Source: Betaproteobacteria bacterium (lineage in GTDB: Bacteria; Pseudomonadota; Gammaproteobacteria; Burkholderiales; Usitatibacteraceae). Taken from it: a stretch of DNA of 10,476 bases. Every line of letters begins with the position of its first letter. The first letter of the stretch is position 1. The notes beneath the pieces were generated by a model. The model was given only the letters and a program-made list of their open reading frames with translations. It had not been told where the DNA came from and made no database searches. A program made the position numbers and the translations under genes. The stretch spans positions 1,923 through 12,398 of the forward strand of contig PQAI01000010.1 in NCBI GenBank assembly GCA_003105245.1. The letters are read 5' to 3'. Positions 1 to 8,894 of the stretch are shown one piece after another.

Positions 1-234
1 CCGCTCTTCACGGTGCAGGAGCTCGCGAGCGCCAACGTCGATATCGCCCTCTACCCGCTCTCGGCCTTCCGCGCGATGAACAAGGCCGCGCTCGGCGTCT
101 ACGAGGCGCTGCGCAAGGAGGGCACGCAGAAATCCGTGGTCGGCGCGATGCAGACCCGCGAGGAGCTGTACCACTACCTGGGGTATCACGAATTCGAGAA
201 GAAGCTCGACGCCCTCTTCGCCAAGGCGAAGTAG
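1..234 (+). CDS. prpB: 2-methylisocitrate lyase PrpB, C-terminal part (5' end outside window)
   Basis: The frame is open from the first base and ends with TAG at 232-234, so 77 C-terminal residues are visible. PrpB cleaves 2-methylisocitrate to pyruvate and succinate, the last step of the cytoplasmic 2-methylcitrate cycle. The visible part carries the conserved tail of the PEP mutase/isocitrate lyase superfamily as found in Prp[15 protein letters not shown], then [15 protein letters not shown] and [12 protein letters not shown], all close to E. coli PrpB as I recall it. The catalytic KKCGH-type loop and metal ligands lie upstream and cannot be checked. prpC follows after 52 bp, which fits one operon. 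GTG at 13 is an internal valine and not a start. The assignment is firm because the tail distinguishes PrpB from isocitrate lyase AceA. Confidence 0.95.
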   Translation, partial: PLFTVQELASANVDIALYPLSAFRAMNKAALGVYEALRKEGTQKSVVGAMQTREELYHYLGYHEFEKKLDALFAKAK

Positions 235-286
235 AGGGCGCTCCGGCCCCGAACCCCCGTCCCCAACCGCCATCCGAGGATCCGCC

Positions 287-1444
287 ATGTCCGAAGCCGC
301 CGCCCCCGCCGCCCCGAAGCCGAAGAAGTCCGTCGCCCTCTCGGGCGTCACCGCGGGCAACACCGCCCTGTGCACCGTCGGCCGGACGGGCAACGATCTC
401 CACTATTGTGGATACGACATCCTGGACCTGGCGGAGAAATGCGAGTTCGAGGAAGTGGCCCACCTGCTCGTGCACGGGAAGCTGCCGACCGCCGCCGAGC
501 TCAAGGCCTACAAGACGAAGCTGCAGCGGCTTCGCGGCCTGCCGGTCGCGGTCCAGGACGTGCTCGAGTGCATCCCCGCCTCCACGCACCCGATGGACGT
601 GCTGCGCACCGGCTGCTCCGCGCTGGGCGCGGTCCTCCCCGAGGGCGAGGACCACAAGCTCGCCCCCTCGCGCGACATCGCCGACCGGCTGATGGCCTCG
701 TTCGGCTCGATGCTCCTCTACTGGTACCACTTCTCGCACTCGGGACGGCGCATCGAGGTCGAGACCGACGACGACTCCATCGGCGGGCACTTCCTGCACC
801 TGCTGCACGGCCGCAAGCCCCCGGAGCTGTGGGTCCGCGCCATGCACACCTCCCTCATTCTCTACGCCGAGCACGAGTTCAACGCCTCCACCTTCACGGC
901 GCGCGTCGTCGCGGGCACCAACTCCGACATGTACTCGGCCATCACCGCCGCCATCGGGGCGCTCAAGGGCCCGAAGCACGGCGGCGCCAACGAGTTCGCC
1001 TTCGACACCATCGGCCGCTACGACAACCCGGACGAGGCCGAGGCCGACATCGTGAAGCGCGTGGGCGAGAAGCAGGTGATCATCGGCTTCGGGCACCCCG
1101 TGTACACGATCTCCGACCCGCGCAACCAGGTCATCAAGGAGGTCGCGCGGACGCTCTCGAAGGACGCGGGCAACATGAAGCTCTTCGACATCTCCGCGCG
1201 CATCGAGGAGGTGATGTGGCGCGAGAAGAAGATGTTCCCGAACCTCGACTGGTTCAGCGCCACGAGCTACCACATGATGGGCGTGCCGACCTCGATGTTC
1301 ACGCCGATCTTCGTCATCTCGCGAACCTCCGGCTGGTGCGCGCACGTGATCGAGCAGCGCATCGACGGCAAGATCATCCGCCCGAGCGCCAACTACACCG
1401 GGCCCGAGGACCTCGCCTTCGTCCCGATCGAGAAGCGCAAGTAA
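287..1444 (+). CDS. prpC: 2-methylcitrate synthase PrpC
   Basis: The 385-residue product condenses propionyl-CoA with oxaloacetate to 2-methylcitrate, the entry step of the 2-methylcitrate cycle. It has the short length of the PrpC/type II citrate synthase group (about 370-390 aa), not the roughly 430 aa of GltA. The citrate-synthase catalytic residues are present: H231 in KHGGANE, H270 in [13 protein letters not shown], and D321 in LDWFSA. The region near residues 341-350 ([13 protein letters not shown]) supplies the conserved arginine that binds substrate. The first 15 or so residues are an Ala/Pro/Lys-rich extension before the conserved [17 protein letters not shown] segment. ATG 287 is supported by GAGGA at 276-280, six bases upstream. 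It lies between prpB (52-bp gap) and prpD (198-bp gap holding an inverted-repeat element). Some minor citrate synthase activity is usual in this family. Confidence 0.96.
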   Translation: MSEAAAPAAPKPKKSVALSGVTAGNTALCTVGRTGNDLHYCGYDILDLAEKCEFEEVAHLLVHGKLPTAAELKAYKTKLQRLRGLPVAVQDVLECIPASTHPMDVLRTGCSALGAVLPEGEDHKLAPSRDIADRLMASFGSMLLYWYHFSHSGRRIEVETDDDSIGGHFLHLLHGRKPPELWVRAMHTSLILYAEHEFNASTFTARVVAGTNSDMYSAITAAIGALKGPKHGGANEFAFDTIGRYDNPDEAEADIVKRVGEKQVIIGFGHPVYTISDPRNQVIKEVARTLSKDAGNMKLFDISARIEEVMWREKKMFPNLDWFSATSYHMMGVPTSMFTPIFVISRTSGWCAHVIEQRIDGKIIRPSANYTGPEDLAFVPIEKRK

Positions 1445-1452
1445 GGCGTTGA

Positions 1453-1613
1453 AAACGCCGATTGCCGCCGATGCCCCGCCGATTGCCGCAGATAGGTCTT
1501 GAGTGGAGCCGTGAGTTCGCGTTCGTCGTCGACTCACGACCGATCGCGGATATCACGAAAGCACAGCCCTTCATCGGCGGCAATCGGCGGGGCATCGGCG
1601 TTCATCGGCGTTT
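1453..1613. repeat. 161-bp inverted-repeat element between prpC and prpD
   Basis: The arms at 1453-1493 and 1573-1613 are inverted copies of each other with 37 of 41 positions matching. They include a perfect 24-bp block (1466-1489 against 1577-1600). Each arm is built from four GCCGAT-like units spaced 10, 11 and 10 bp apart, the fourth unit of the left arm being GCAGAT. The 79-bp centre holds a second hairpin, CGTGAGT at 1510-1516 pairing with ACTCACG at 1532-1538 around a 15-base loop. A small hairpin, GGCGTT-GAA-AACGCC at 1445-1459, overlaps the left edge just after the prpC stop. No protein-coding content and no clear target duplication are visible. It could be a miniature non-autonomous repeat of the MITE/Correia kind, a protein-binding array, or an mRNA processing or attenuation structure between prpC and prpD. 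The symmetry is directly visible; the nature of the element is inference. Confidence 0.8.
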
Positions 1614-1629
1614 CCCGCATTAACCCGAC

Positions 1630-1635
1630 AGGAAA
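1630..1635 (+). promoter_or_regulatory. Ribosome binding site that fixes the prpD start
   Basis: AGGA begins at 1630 within AGGAAA and stands nine bases before GTG 1643. It lies just beyond the right arm of the inverted repeat. The upstream in-frame ATG-like and GTG starts inside the repeat have no comparable site. A protein begun at 1643 has the length usual for PrpD (483 aa). Confidence 0.75.
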
Positions 1636-1642
1636 GCAAAAC

Positions 1643-3094
1643 GTGTCCGCACACATCTCCAATGTCCGCCCCAAGCCCGACCAGGTCCTGGTCGACATCG
1701 CCGACTACGTCCTCAAGTACAAGGTGAAGAGCGCCGAGGCCTACGAGACCGCCCGCTACTGCCTCATGGACACGCTGGGCTGCGGCTTCGAGGCGCTCGA
1801 GTACCCCGCCTGCACCAAGATGCTCGGCCCGATCGTGCCGGGGACCGTCGTCCCCAGCGGCGCCAAGGTGCCGGGCACGCCCTACCAGATGGACCCGGTG
1901 AAGGCCGCCTTCGACATCGGCGCCATGATCCGCTGGCTCGACTTCAACGACACCTGGCTCGCCGCCGAGTGGGGCCACCCTTCGGACAACCTGGGCGGCA
2001 TCCTCGCGACGGCCGACTGGCTCTCGCGCAACGCCGTGGCCGCCGGCAAGAAGCCCCTCACGGTGAAGGACGTCCTCACGGGCATGATCAAGGCCCACGA
2101 GATCCAGGGCTGCATCGCGCTCGAGAACAGCTTCAACAAGGTGGGCCTGGACCACGTCGTGCTGGTGAAGGTCGCCTCCACCGCCGTGGTGGCCGAGATG
2201 CTGGGCCTCACGCGCGACGAGATCATCAACGCCGTCTCGCTCGCCTGGGTGGACGGCCAGTCGCTTCGCACCTACCGCCACTCGCCCAACACCGGCTCGA
2301 GGAAGAGCTGGGCCGCGGGCGACGCCACCAGCCGCGCCGTGCGCCTGGCCCTCATCGCGAAGACCGGCGAGATGGGCTACCCCTCGGTCCTCACCGCGAA
2401 GACCTGGGGCTTCTACGACGTCCTCTTCAAGGGCAACCCCTTCAGGTTCCAGCGCAAGTACGGCAGCTACGTGATGGAGAACGTGCTCTTCAAGATCTCC
2501 TTCCCGGCCGAGTTCCATTCGCAGACGGCCGTCGAGGCCGCCATGACGCTGCACAAGGAGCTGGGCAGGCTCGGCAAGACCGCGGCCGACATCAAGCGCA
2601 TCACGATCCGCACGCACGAGGCCTGCATCCGCATCATCGACAAGAAGGGCCCGCTGGACAACCCGGCCGACCGCGACCACTGCATCCAGTACATGGTGGC
2701 CGTGCCGCTCCTCTTCGGCCGCCTCACCGCCGCCGACTACGAGGACGAGGTCGCGAAGGACCCGCGCATCGACGCGCTGCGCGATCGCATCGTGTGCGTG
2801 GAGGACCCGAAGTTCACGAAGGACTACCACGACCCGGACAAGCGCTCCATCGCCAACGGCCTCACGGTCGAGCTGAACGACGGCAAGAAGCTCAAGGAAG
2901 TCGTGGTGGAGTACCCCATAGGCCACAAGCGCCGGCGCAAGGAGGGGATGCCGGTGCTCGTGGAGAAGTTCCGGACGAACCTCGCCCGGAGGTTCCCGGA
3001 GAAGCAGCGCAAGGCGATCCTGGACCTGTGCCTGGACGCCAGGCGCCTCGAGGCCACCCCGGTCAACGAGTTCGTCGACCTGATGGCGACCTGA
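1643..3094 (+). CDS. prpD: 2-methylcitrate dehydratase PrpD
   Basis: This cytoplasmic MmgE/PrpD-family enzyme dehydrates 2-methylcitrate to 2-methyl-cis-aconitate; it needs no iron-sulfur cluster. From GTG 1643 the product is 483 aa, the same length as E. coli PrpD. The most conserved stretch, [18 protein letters not shown] (residues 99-116), is present in full. [19 protein letters not shown] precedes it, and the helical lid and C-terminal domain run to NEFVDLMAT with no gaps. The frame stays open upstream to 1499, but that extra sequence translates the inverted repeat and resembles no PrpD N-terminus, so GTG with AGGA at 1630-1633 is preferred. The product would be rehydrated by an aconitase, and acnA lies 650 bp downstream. 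No prpF or acnD is seen, which suits a PrpD-type cycle. Confidence 0.96.
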   Translation: MSAHISNVRPKPDQVLVDIADYVLKYKVKSAEAYETARYCLMDTLGCGFEALEYPACTKMLGPIVPGTVVPSGAKVPGTPYQMDPVKAAFDIGAMIRWLDFNDTWLAAEWGHPSDNLGGILATADWLSRNAVAAGKKPLTVKDVLTGMIKAHEIQGCIALENSFNKVGLDHVVLVKVASTAVVAEMLGLTRDEIINAVSLAWVDGQSLRTYRHSPNTGSRKSWAAGDATSRAVRLALIAKTGEMGYPSVLTAKTWGFYDVLFKGNPFRFQRKYGSYVMENVLFKISFPAEFHSQTAVEAAMTLHKELGRLGKTAADIKRITIRTHEACIRIIDKKGPLDNPADRDHCIQYMVAVPLLFGRLTAADYEDEVAKDPRIDALRDRIVCVEDPKFTKDYHDPDKRSIANGLTVELNDGKKLKEVVVEYPIGHKRRRKEGMPVLVEKFRTNLARRFPEKQRKAILDLCLDARRLEATPVNEFVDLMAT

Positions 3095-3115
3095 GGAGGG
3101 CGGCGCCGCACCCGA

Positions 3116-3133
3116 CCGGGGTCAATGCCCCGG
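3116..3133 (+). terminator. Possible hairpin after prpD
   Basis: CCGGGG (3116-3121) and CCCCGG (3128-3133) form a 6-bp GC stem with a 6-base loop, 22 bp after the prpD stop. No T-run follows, so it is not a classical intrinsic terminator. It could protect the mRNA 3' end or act as a weak or Rho-assisted stop. Confidence 0.3.
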
Positions 3134-3145
3134 ACGGCGCGGCAG

Positions 3146-3181
3146 TGGTGTAATCCGGCTGCGCCCGCCCGTCGCGGGCGC
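3146..3181 (+). promoter_or_regulatory. Possible extended -10 promoter and 5' hairpin before the lipoprotein gene
   Basis: TGG followed by TGTAAT (3146-3154) resembles an extended -10 element with one mismatch to TATAAT. No good -35 box is present (TGCCCC at 3126-3131 at the right distance), as is common for extended -10 promoters. A perfect 8-bp stem, GCGCCCGC (3161-3168) with GCGGGCGC (3174-3181) around CCGTC, would begin at the predicted transcript start near 3160. If real, this promoter would let the lipoprotein gene and acnA be expressed apart from prpBCD. The rest of the 164-bp gap shows nothing else I can interpret. Confidence 0.3.
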
Positions 3182-3258
3182 GACCGGGCCCCGTCGAAGG
3201 GGGAGGAGAAACGCGGCGGAAGCGGGCCACGAGCCCCCGACCGCCGCCTGGAGGCGAC

Positions 3259-3702
3259 ATGACGAAGACATTCGCGATCATCGCGGCCGCCCTGACGCTG
3301 GGCGGCTGCGCCTCGACCTACCACCTCACCCTGATGCCGCGGGACAGCGGGGTGCTGTACTACGGCACGCTGCAGGACGCCGGCGCGCGCGAAGGCGGCA
3401 TCACCGTCACCATCGAGGACCGCACCTACACCGGCACCTGGGTTGAGGTCGTCTCCGACCGCTCCCAGGGCTACGCCACCGCCGGCGTCGGCGCCGGGCA
3501 CCGCGGCTGGGCGATGGGCGGCTCCTTCTTCACCGTGGACAACCCGTCTGGCGGCGAGGCGAAGGCGCTGCTGCGCTCGGCCGACGGCGAAGGCCTGCGC
3601 TGCGACCTGCGCGGCGGCTACGGCCGCGCCGGCGGCGGCATGTGCTTCGACGACCGCGGCCGCCCCTACGACGTCCAGATCCGCCCGGTGCCCGCCTCCT
3701 AG
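3259..3702 (+). CDS. Small predicted outer-membrane or periplasmic lipoprotein, function unknown
   Basis: The 147-residue product begins with a short basic N-terminus, a hydrophobic stretch and the lipobox LGGC with Cys17, so it should be exported by Sec, lipidated and cleaved by signal peptidase II. Residue 18 is Ala, not Asp, which favours sorting to the outer membrane. The mature part is Gly-rich and probably all beta. It has an ITVTIEDRTYTGTW segment, a glycine-rich middle (GYATAGVGAGHRGWAMGG) and a C-terminal pattern LRCDL...GGGMCFDDRGRPYDVQI. Cys115 and Cys129 there could form a disulfide. I recall similar small lipoproteins sharing this LRC...C.D..G..YD..I ending in beta- and gammaproteobacteria, without known function. 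GGAGG at 3250-3254 supports ATG 3259. It lies between prpD (164-bp gap) and acnA (42-bp gap). No link to propionate metabolism is shown by its sequence. Confidence 0.82.
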   Translation: MTKTFAIIAAALTLGGCASTYHLTLMPRDSGVLYYGTLQDAGAREGGITVTIEDRTYTGTWVEVVSDRSQGYATAGVGAGHRGWAMGGSFFTVDNPSGGEAKALLRSADGEGLRCDLRGGYGRAGGGMCFDDRGRPYDVQIRPVPAS

Positions 3703-3744
3703 GCGCCTTCCGACAACCCGACCACGAACCCGAACGAGACCACG

Positions 3745-6441
<2,697 letters not shown>

Positions 6442-6448
6442 CCCCGCC

Positions 6449-7141
6449 ATCGACTTCCTGACCACCCCGCTACCCGCCGGCTGGGCCCTCGCGACGTGGA
6501 TCGTCGCGGCGGTCCTGCTGGCGCGATCGGCGCGGCGCGCGCCCTGGCGGCTGCTCGCGGAGGATTTCCGGCTTCACGGCTGGCTGGGCTCCGTCTTCGC
6601 GATCGCGCTGGCGTGGCTGCTGTCGGCGCGGCTGGCGGGCGGCCTCTCGCTGCACCTGCTCCTGACGCCCCTCGTGGCGCTGATGTTCGGGCGCCACCTC
6701 GCCGTCGTGGCCGCCGTGCCGGCGCTCGCGGCCGTGCTCCTGTGGCACGGGGGCGACTGGACCGGCGCGGGGGCGACGTGGCTCCTGGCCGCGTGGCTGC
6801 CGGCATCGGTCCTCGACGCGCTCCGGCTCGCGGCCGACCGCTGGGTGCCGCGCAACCCCTTCACCTTCATCTTCCTCGCGGGCTTCTTCTCGCCGGGAGC
6901 GGCCTACGTGGCCACGGTGCTCGCGGCCTTCGCGGCGCACCACGCGGCCGGGACGGCCGCCTGGCCGGCCCTGGCCGACGGCTTCCTGCCCTTCGGGCTC
7001 CTGCTCGCGTGGGGCGAGGCCTTCCTCTCGGGGCTGCTCACCGCGATCTTCACGGTCTACGAGCCGCGCTGGATGGCGACCTTCGACGACGCCCGCTACC
7101 TGAAGCCCCCGCCGCGCCGCGACGGCGGCCCGCGCGCCTAG
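6449..7141 (+). CDS. CbiM/COG3235-like integral membrane protein with apparent ATC start
   Basis: The coding frame runs from just after the acnA stop to TAG 7139-7141, giving 230 residues if it starts at ATC 6449. About six hydrophobic segments are visible. The features LSLHLLLTPLVALMFGRHLAVV, FTFIFLAGFFSPGAA, GEAFLSGLLTAIFTVY and the tail RWMATFDDARYL match my memory of proteobacterial proteins labelled energy-coupling factor transporter permease (COG3235, related to CbiM). The MHIxDG metal-binding N-terminus of true CbiM/NikM is absent. No ATPase or CbiQ partner is nearby, so a cobalt/nickel transport role is not supported. There is no ATG, GTG or TTG in frame before GTG 6674, yet residues 2-75 look like genuine family sequence (DFLTTPLPAGW, two membrane segments). 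ATC 6449 lies where homologues have Met; CTG 6458 is an alternative. Only seven bases separate it from acnA, so translation may be coupled. Confidence 0.65.
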   Translation: MDFLTTPLPAGWALATWIVAAVLLARSARRAPWRLLAEDFRLHGWLGSVFAIALAWLLSARLAGGLSLHLLLTPLVALMFGRHLAVVAAVPALAAVLLWHGGDWTGAGATWLLAAWLPASVLDALRLAADRWVPRNPFTFIFLAGFFSPGAAYVATVLAAFAAHHAAGTAAWPALADGFLPFGLLLAWGEAFLSGLLTAIFTVYEPRWMATFDDARYLKPPPRRDGGPRA

Positions 7142-8145
7142 AAAAGCGAGGACCCCGCCCACCAGGCCACGGCCGCGATGAAGGCGGAGGCCGGGATGGT
7201 GAAGATCCACGCCCACACGATGCCGCCGGCCACGCCCCAGCGCACGGCGGACATCTTGCGGGTCGCGCCGACGCCCACGATGGCGCCGGTGATCGTGTGG
7301 GTCGTCGACACGGGGATGCCCAGGCCGGTGGCCACGAAGAGCGTGATGGCCCCGCCGGTCTCGGCGCAGAAGCCGCCCACGGGCTTCAGCTTCGTGATGC
7401 GCTGGCCCATGGTCTTCACGATGCGCCAGCCCCCGAGGAGCGTGCCCAGCGCGATGGAGACGTAGCAGGAGACGATGACCCACAGGGGAACGGGCTCGCC
7501 CTGCCCCGTCACGCCGGCGGCGATGAGAAGAAGCCAGATGATGCCGATGGTCTTCTGCGCGTCGTTGCCGCCGTGGCCGAGGCTGTAGAGGGAGGCCGAC
7601 ACGAGCTGCATGCGCCGGAACCAGCGGTCGATGCGGGCCGGCGTGGTGTGCCTCGCGCCCCAGGACACGAGCACCATCAGCAGCGACCCCAGCAGGAATC
7701 CCAGCGCCGGCGAGACGAAGATGAAGAGCACCGTCTTGCCGATGCCCGAGCCGATGAGGGGCGCCACCCCCGCCTTGGCCACCGTCGCGCCGATGAGGCC
7801 CCCGATGAGCGCGTGCGAGGAGCTCGACGGAAGCCCCGCCCACCAGGTGATGGCGTTCCAGGCGATGGCGCCGACGAGCGCGCCGAAGATCACGTAGTGG
7901 TCGACGATGGCCGGGTCCACGATGCCCTTGCCCACCGTGGAGGCGACCTTCAGGTGGAAGACGAAGATCGCCACGAAGTTGAACACCGCGGCGAAGGCCA
8001 CGGCGTGGTGGGGCTTGAGCACGCCGGTCGACACCACCGTGGCGATGGAGTTGGCCGCGTCGTGCAGGCCGTTCATGAAGTCGAAGGCGAGCGCGAGCGC
8101 CACCAGGAACACCAGCGTGCCGAGGCCGATCTCGAGGCCGCTCAT
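7138..8145 (-). CDS. pit: PiT-family low-affinity inorganic phosphate transporter
   Basis: The 335-residue inner-membrane protein belongs to the PiT (PHO4) family, which imports metal-phosphate with a cation gradient. The two inverted-topology signature repeats are clear: FDFMNGLHDAANSIAT (21-36) and YSLGHGGNDAQKTIGII (187-203). Each is followed by its partner motif, GLPSSSSHALIGGLIGA (104-120) and GIPVSTTHTITGAIVGVG (276-293). About ten hydrophobic helices are visible. The length suits the compact bacterial PiT form, not the 499-residue E. coli PitA. The start codon reads on the minus strand from 8145, with a weak GGGAA nine bases upstream. The gene begins 19 bp after the DUF47 gene on the same strand, the usual DUF47-pit operon in which the PhoU-like partner modulates the transporter. 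Its stop overlaps that of the converging membrane-protein gene. Confidence 0.95.
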   Translation of the reverse strand: MSGLEIGLGTLVFLVALALAFDFMNGLHDAANSIATVVSTGVLKPHHAVAFAAVFNFVAIFVFHLKVASTVGKGIVDPAIVDHYVIFGALVGAIAWNAITWWAGLPSSSSHALIGGLIGATVAKAGVAPLIGSGIGKTVLFIFVSPALGFLLGSLLMVLVSWGARHTTPARIDRWFRRMQLVSASLYSLGHGGNDAQKTIGIIWLLLIAAGVTGQGEPVPLWVIVSCYVSIALGTLLGGWRIVKTMGQRITKLKPVGGFCAETGGAITLFVATGLGIPVSTTHTITGAIVGVGATRKMSAVRWGVAGGIVWAWIFTIPASAFIAAVAWWAGSSLF

Positions 8146-8164
8146 CGGGAGGGGTTCCCGCGAA

Positions 8165-8791
8165 TCACGAATTGGACAGGACGATGCCCTCGGCGAGGTT
8201 CGCGACGTCCTCGCAGCGGTCGGTGATGGCCTCGAGCTGCTCGTAGATCACCTTCATCTTGATGATCTCGCGCACGTCCTGCTCCTCGCGGAACAGGCGC
8301 GAGATCGCCGCGCGCAGCTCGCGGTCGGCGTCGCTCTCCAGCCGGTCGATCTCGTCGCAGGTCTTGATCACGGCGTCGGCGTGGCCGTCCTTGCCCAGCA
8401 GGCCCACCACGTCGTGCACGCGCTCGCAGCAGCGCAGGGCGATGTCCGCCAGGCGCTTGGTCTCGGGGGTGATGGCCCGGATGTCGTAGAGCGTGATCGA
8501 CTCCGTCACGTCCTGGATGAGGTCGCAGATGTCGTCCATCGCGTTCACGAGCTGGTGGATCTGCTCGCGGTCGATGGGCGTGATGAAGGTCTTGTGCAGC
8601 AGCCGCATCCCCTCGGCGGTGATGCGGTCCGCGGCGTGCTCCGCCTCGTCGATGCGGCGGGCGTAGCCGTCGCGGTTGTCGAAGTCGTTCATGAGCGCCG
8701 CGAGCTCCCGGCCCGCGTGGACGACCTGCTCGGCATGGGCGTTGAAGAGGTCGTAGAAACGACCCTCCTTGGGAAGCAGGCGGCCGAACAT
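8165..8791 (-). CDS. DUF47 / PhoU-like phosphate transport regulator
   Basis: The 208-residue protein is soluble and almost entirely helical, of the DUF47 (TIGR00153, YkaA-like) family related to PhoU. These proteins are encoded beside PiT transporters and are thought to regulate them. FGRLLPKEGRFYDLFNAHAE opens the protein. Acidic PhoU-type metal-binding patterns follow: DEAEHAAD (48-55), AMDDICD (84-90), DEIDRLESDAD (146-156) and EQLEAITDRCED (184-195). The segment TFITPIDREQIHQL (68-81) is highly typical of the family. No signal peptide or membrane segment is present. The start on the minus strand at 8791 has CCGGAG six bases upstream. It is the first gene of the minus-strand pair and diverges from the leader and exporter on the plus strand. 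I see no convincing promoter or Pho box for it in 8792-8880. Confidence 0.93.
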   Translation of the reverse strand: MFGRLLPKEGRFYDLFNAHAEQVVHAGRELAALMNDFDNRDGYARRIDEAEHAADRITAEGMRLLHKTFITPIDREQIHQLVNAMDDICDLIQDVTESITLYDIRAITPETKRLADIALRCCERVHDVVGLLGKDGHADAVIKTCDEIDRLESDADRELRAAISRLFREEQDVREIIKMKVIYEQLEAITDRCEDVANLAEGIVLSNS

Positions 8792-8859
8792 GGGGGGCTC
8801 CGGACTCGGAACGTCTCGTTGTGGGTGGGACTACGCCGCCATGTTACCAAGCCCTCCAT

Positions 8860-8888
8860 TTGCCGGCACGGCACCGCGCCGATATAAT
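8860..8888 (+). promoter_or_regulatory. Strong sigma70-type promoter for the leader and MFS exporter
   Basis: TTGCCG (8860-8865) and a perfect TATAAT (8883-8888) are separated by exactly 17 bp. Transcription should start near 8895. A run of eight C (8900-8907) then lies within the first dozen or so transcribed bases. The next plus-strand gene begins only at 9188, so the transcript would have a leader of about 290 nt. Confidence 0.75.
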
Positions 8889-8894
8889 CGCAGC

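Noticed and set aside
1453..1613. CRISPR array or tandem repeat reading of the GCCGAT units
   Set aside because: Units are 6 bp with 4-5 bp spacers, only four per arm and in inverted arms. There are no spacer-length unique sequences and no cas genes.
1499..1642. In-frame 48-residue N-terminal extension of PrpD
   Set aside because: It translates the inverted-repeat element, resembles no PrpD N-terminus, and has no good ribosome site. GTG 1643 gives the family length of 483 aa with AGGA nine bases upstream.
3116..3181. Classical intrinsic terminator after prpD
   Set aside because: Both hairpins (3116-3133 and 3161-3181) are GC-rich but lack a following T-run, so only a weak terminator call is kept for the first.
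6674..7141. GTG 6674 as start of the CbiM-like gene (155 aa)
   Set aside because: Family-like sequence and two membrane helices lie upstream in the same frame. GTG 6674 is an internal Val in a conserved segment.
8792..8880. Pho box or clear promoter for the DUF47-pit pair
   Set aside because: No PHO-box-like repeats. The best minus-strand -10 candidate (TAACAT, complement of 8841-8846) has no acceptable -35 partner.
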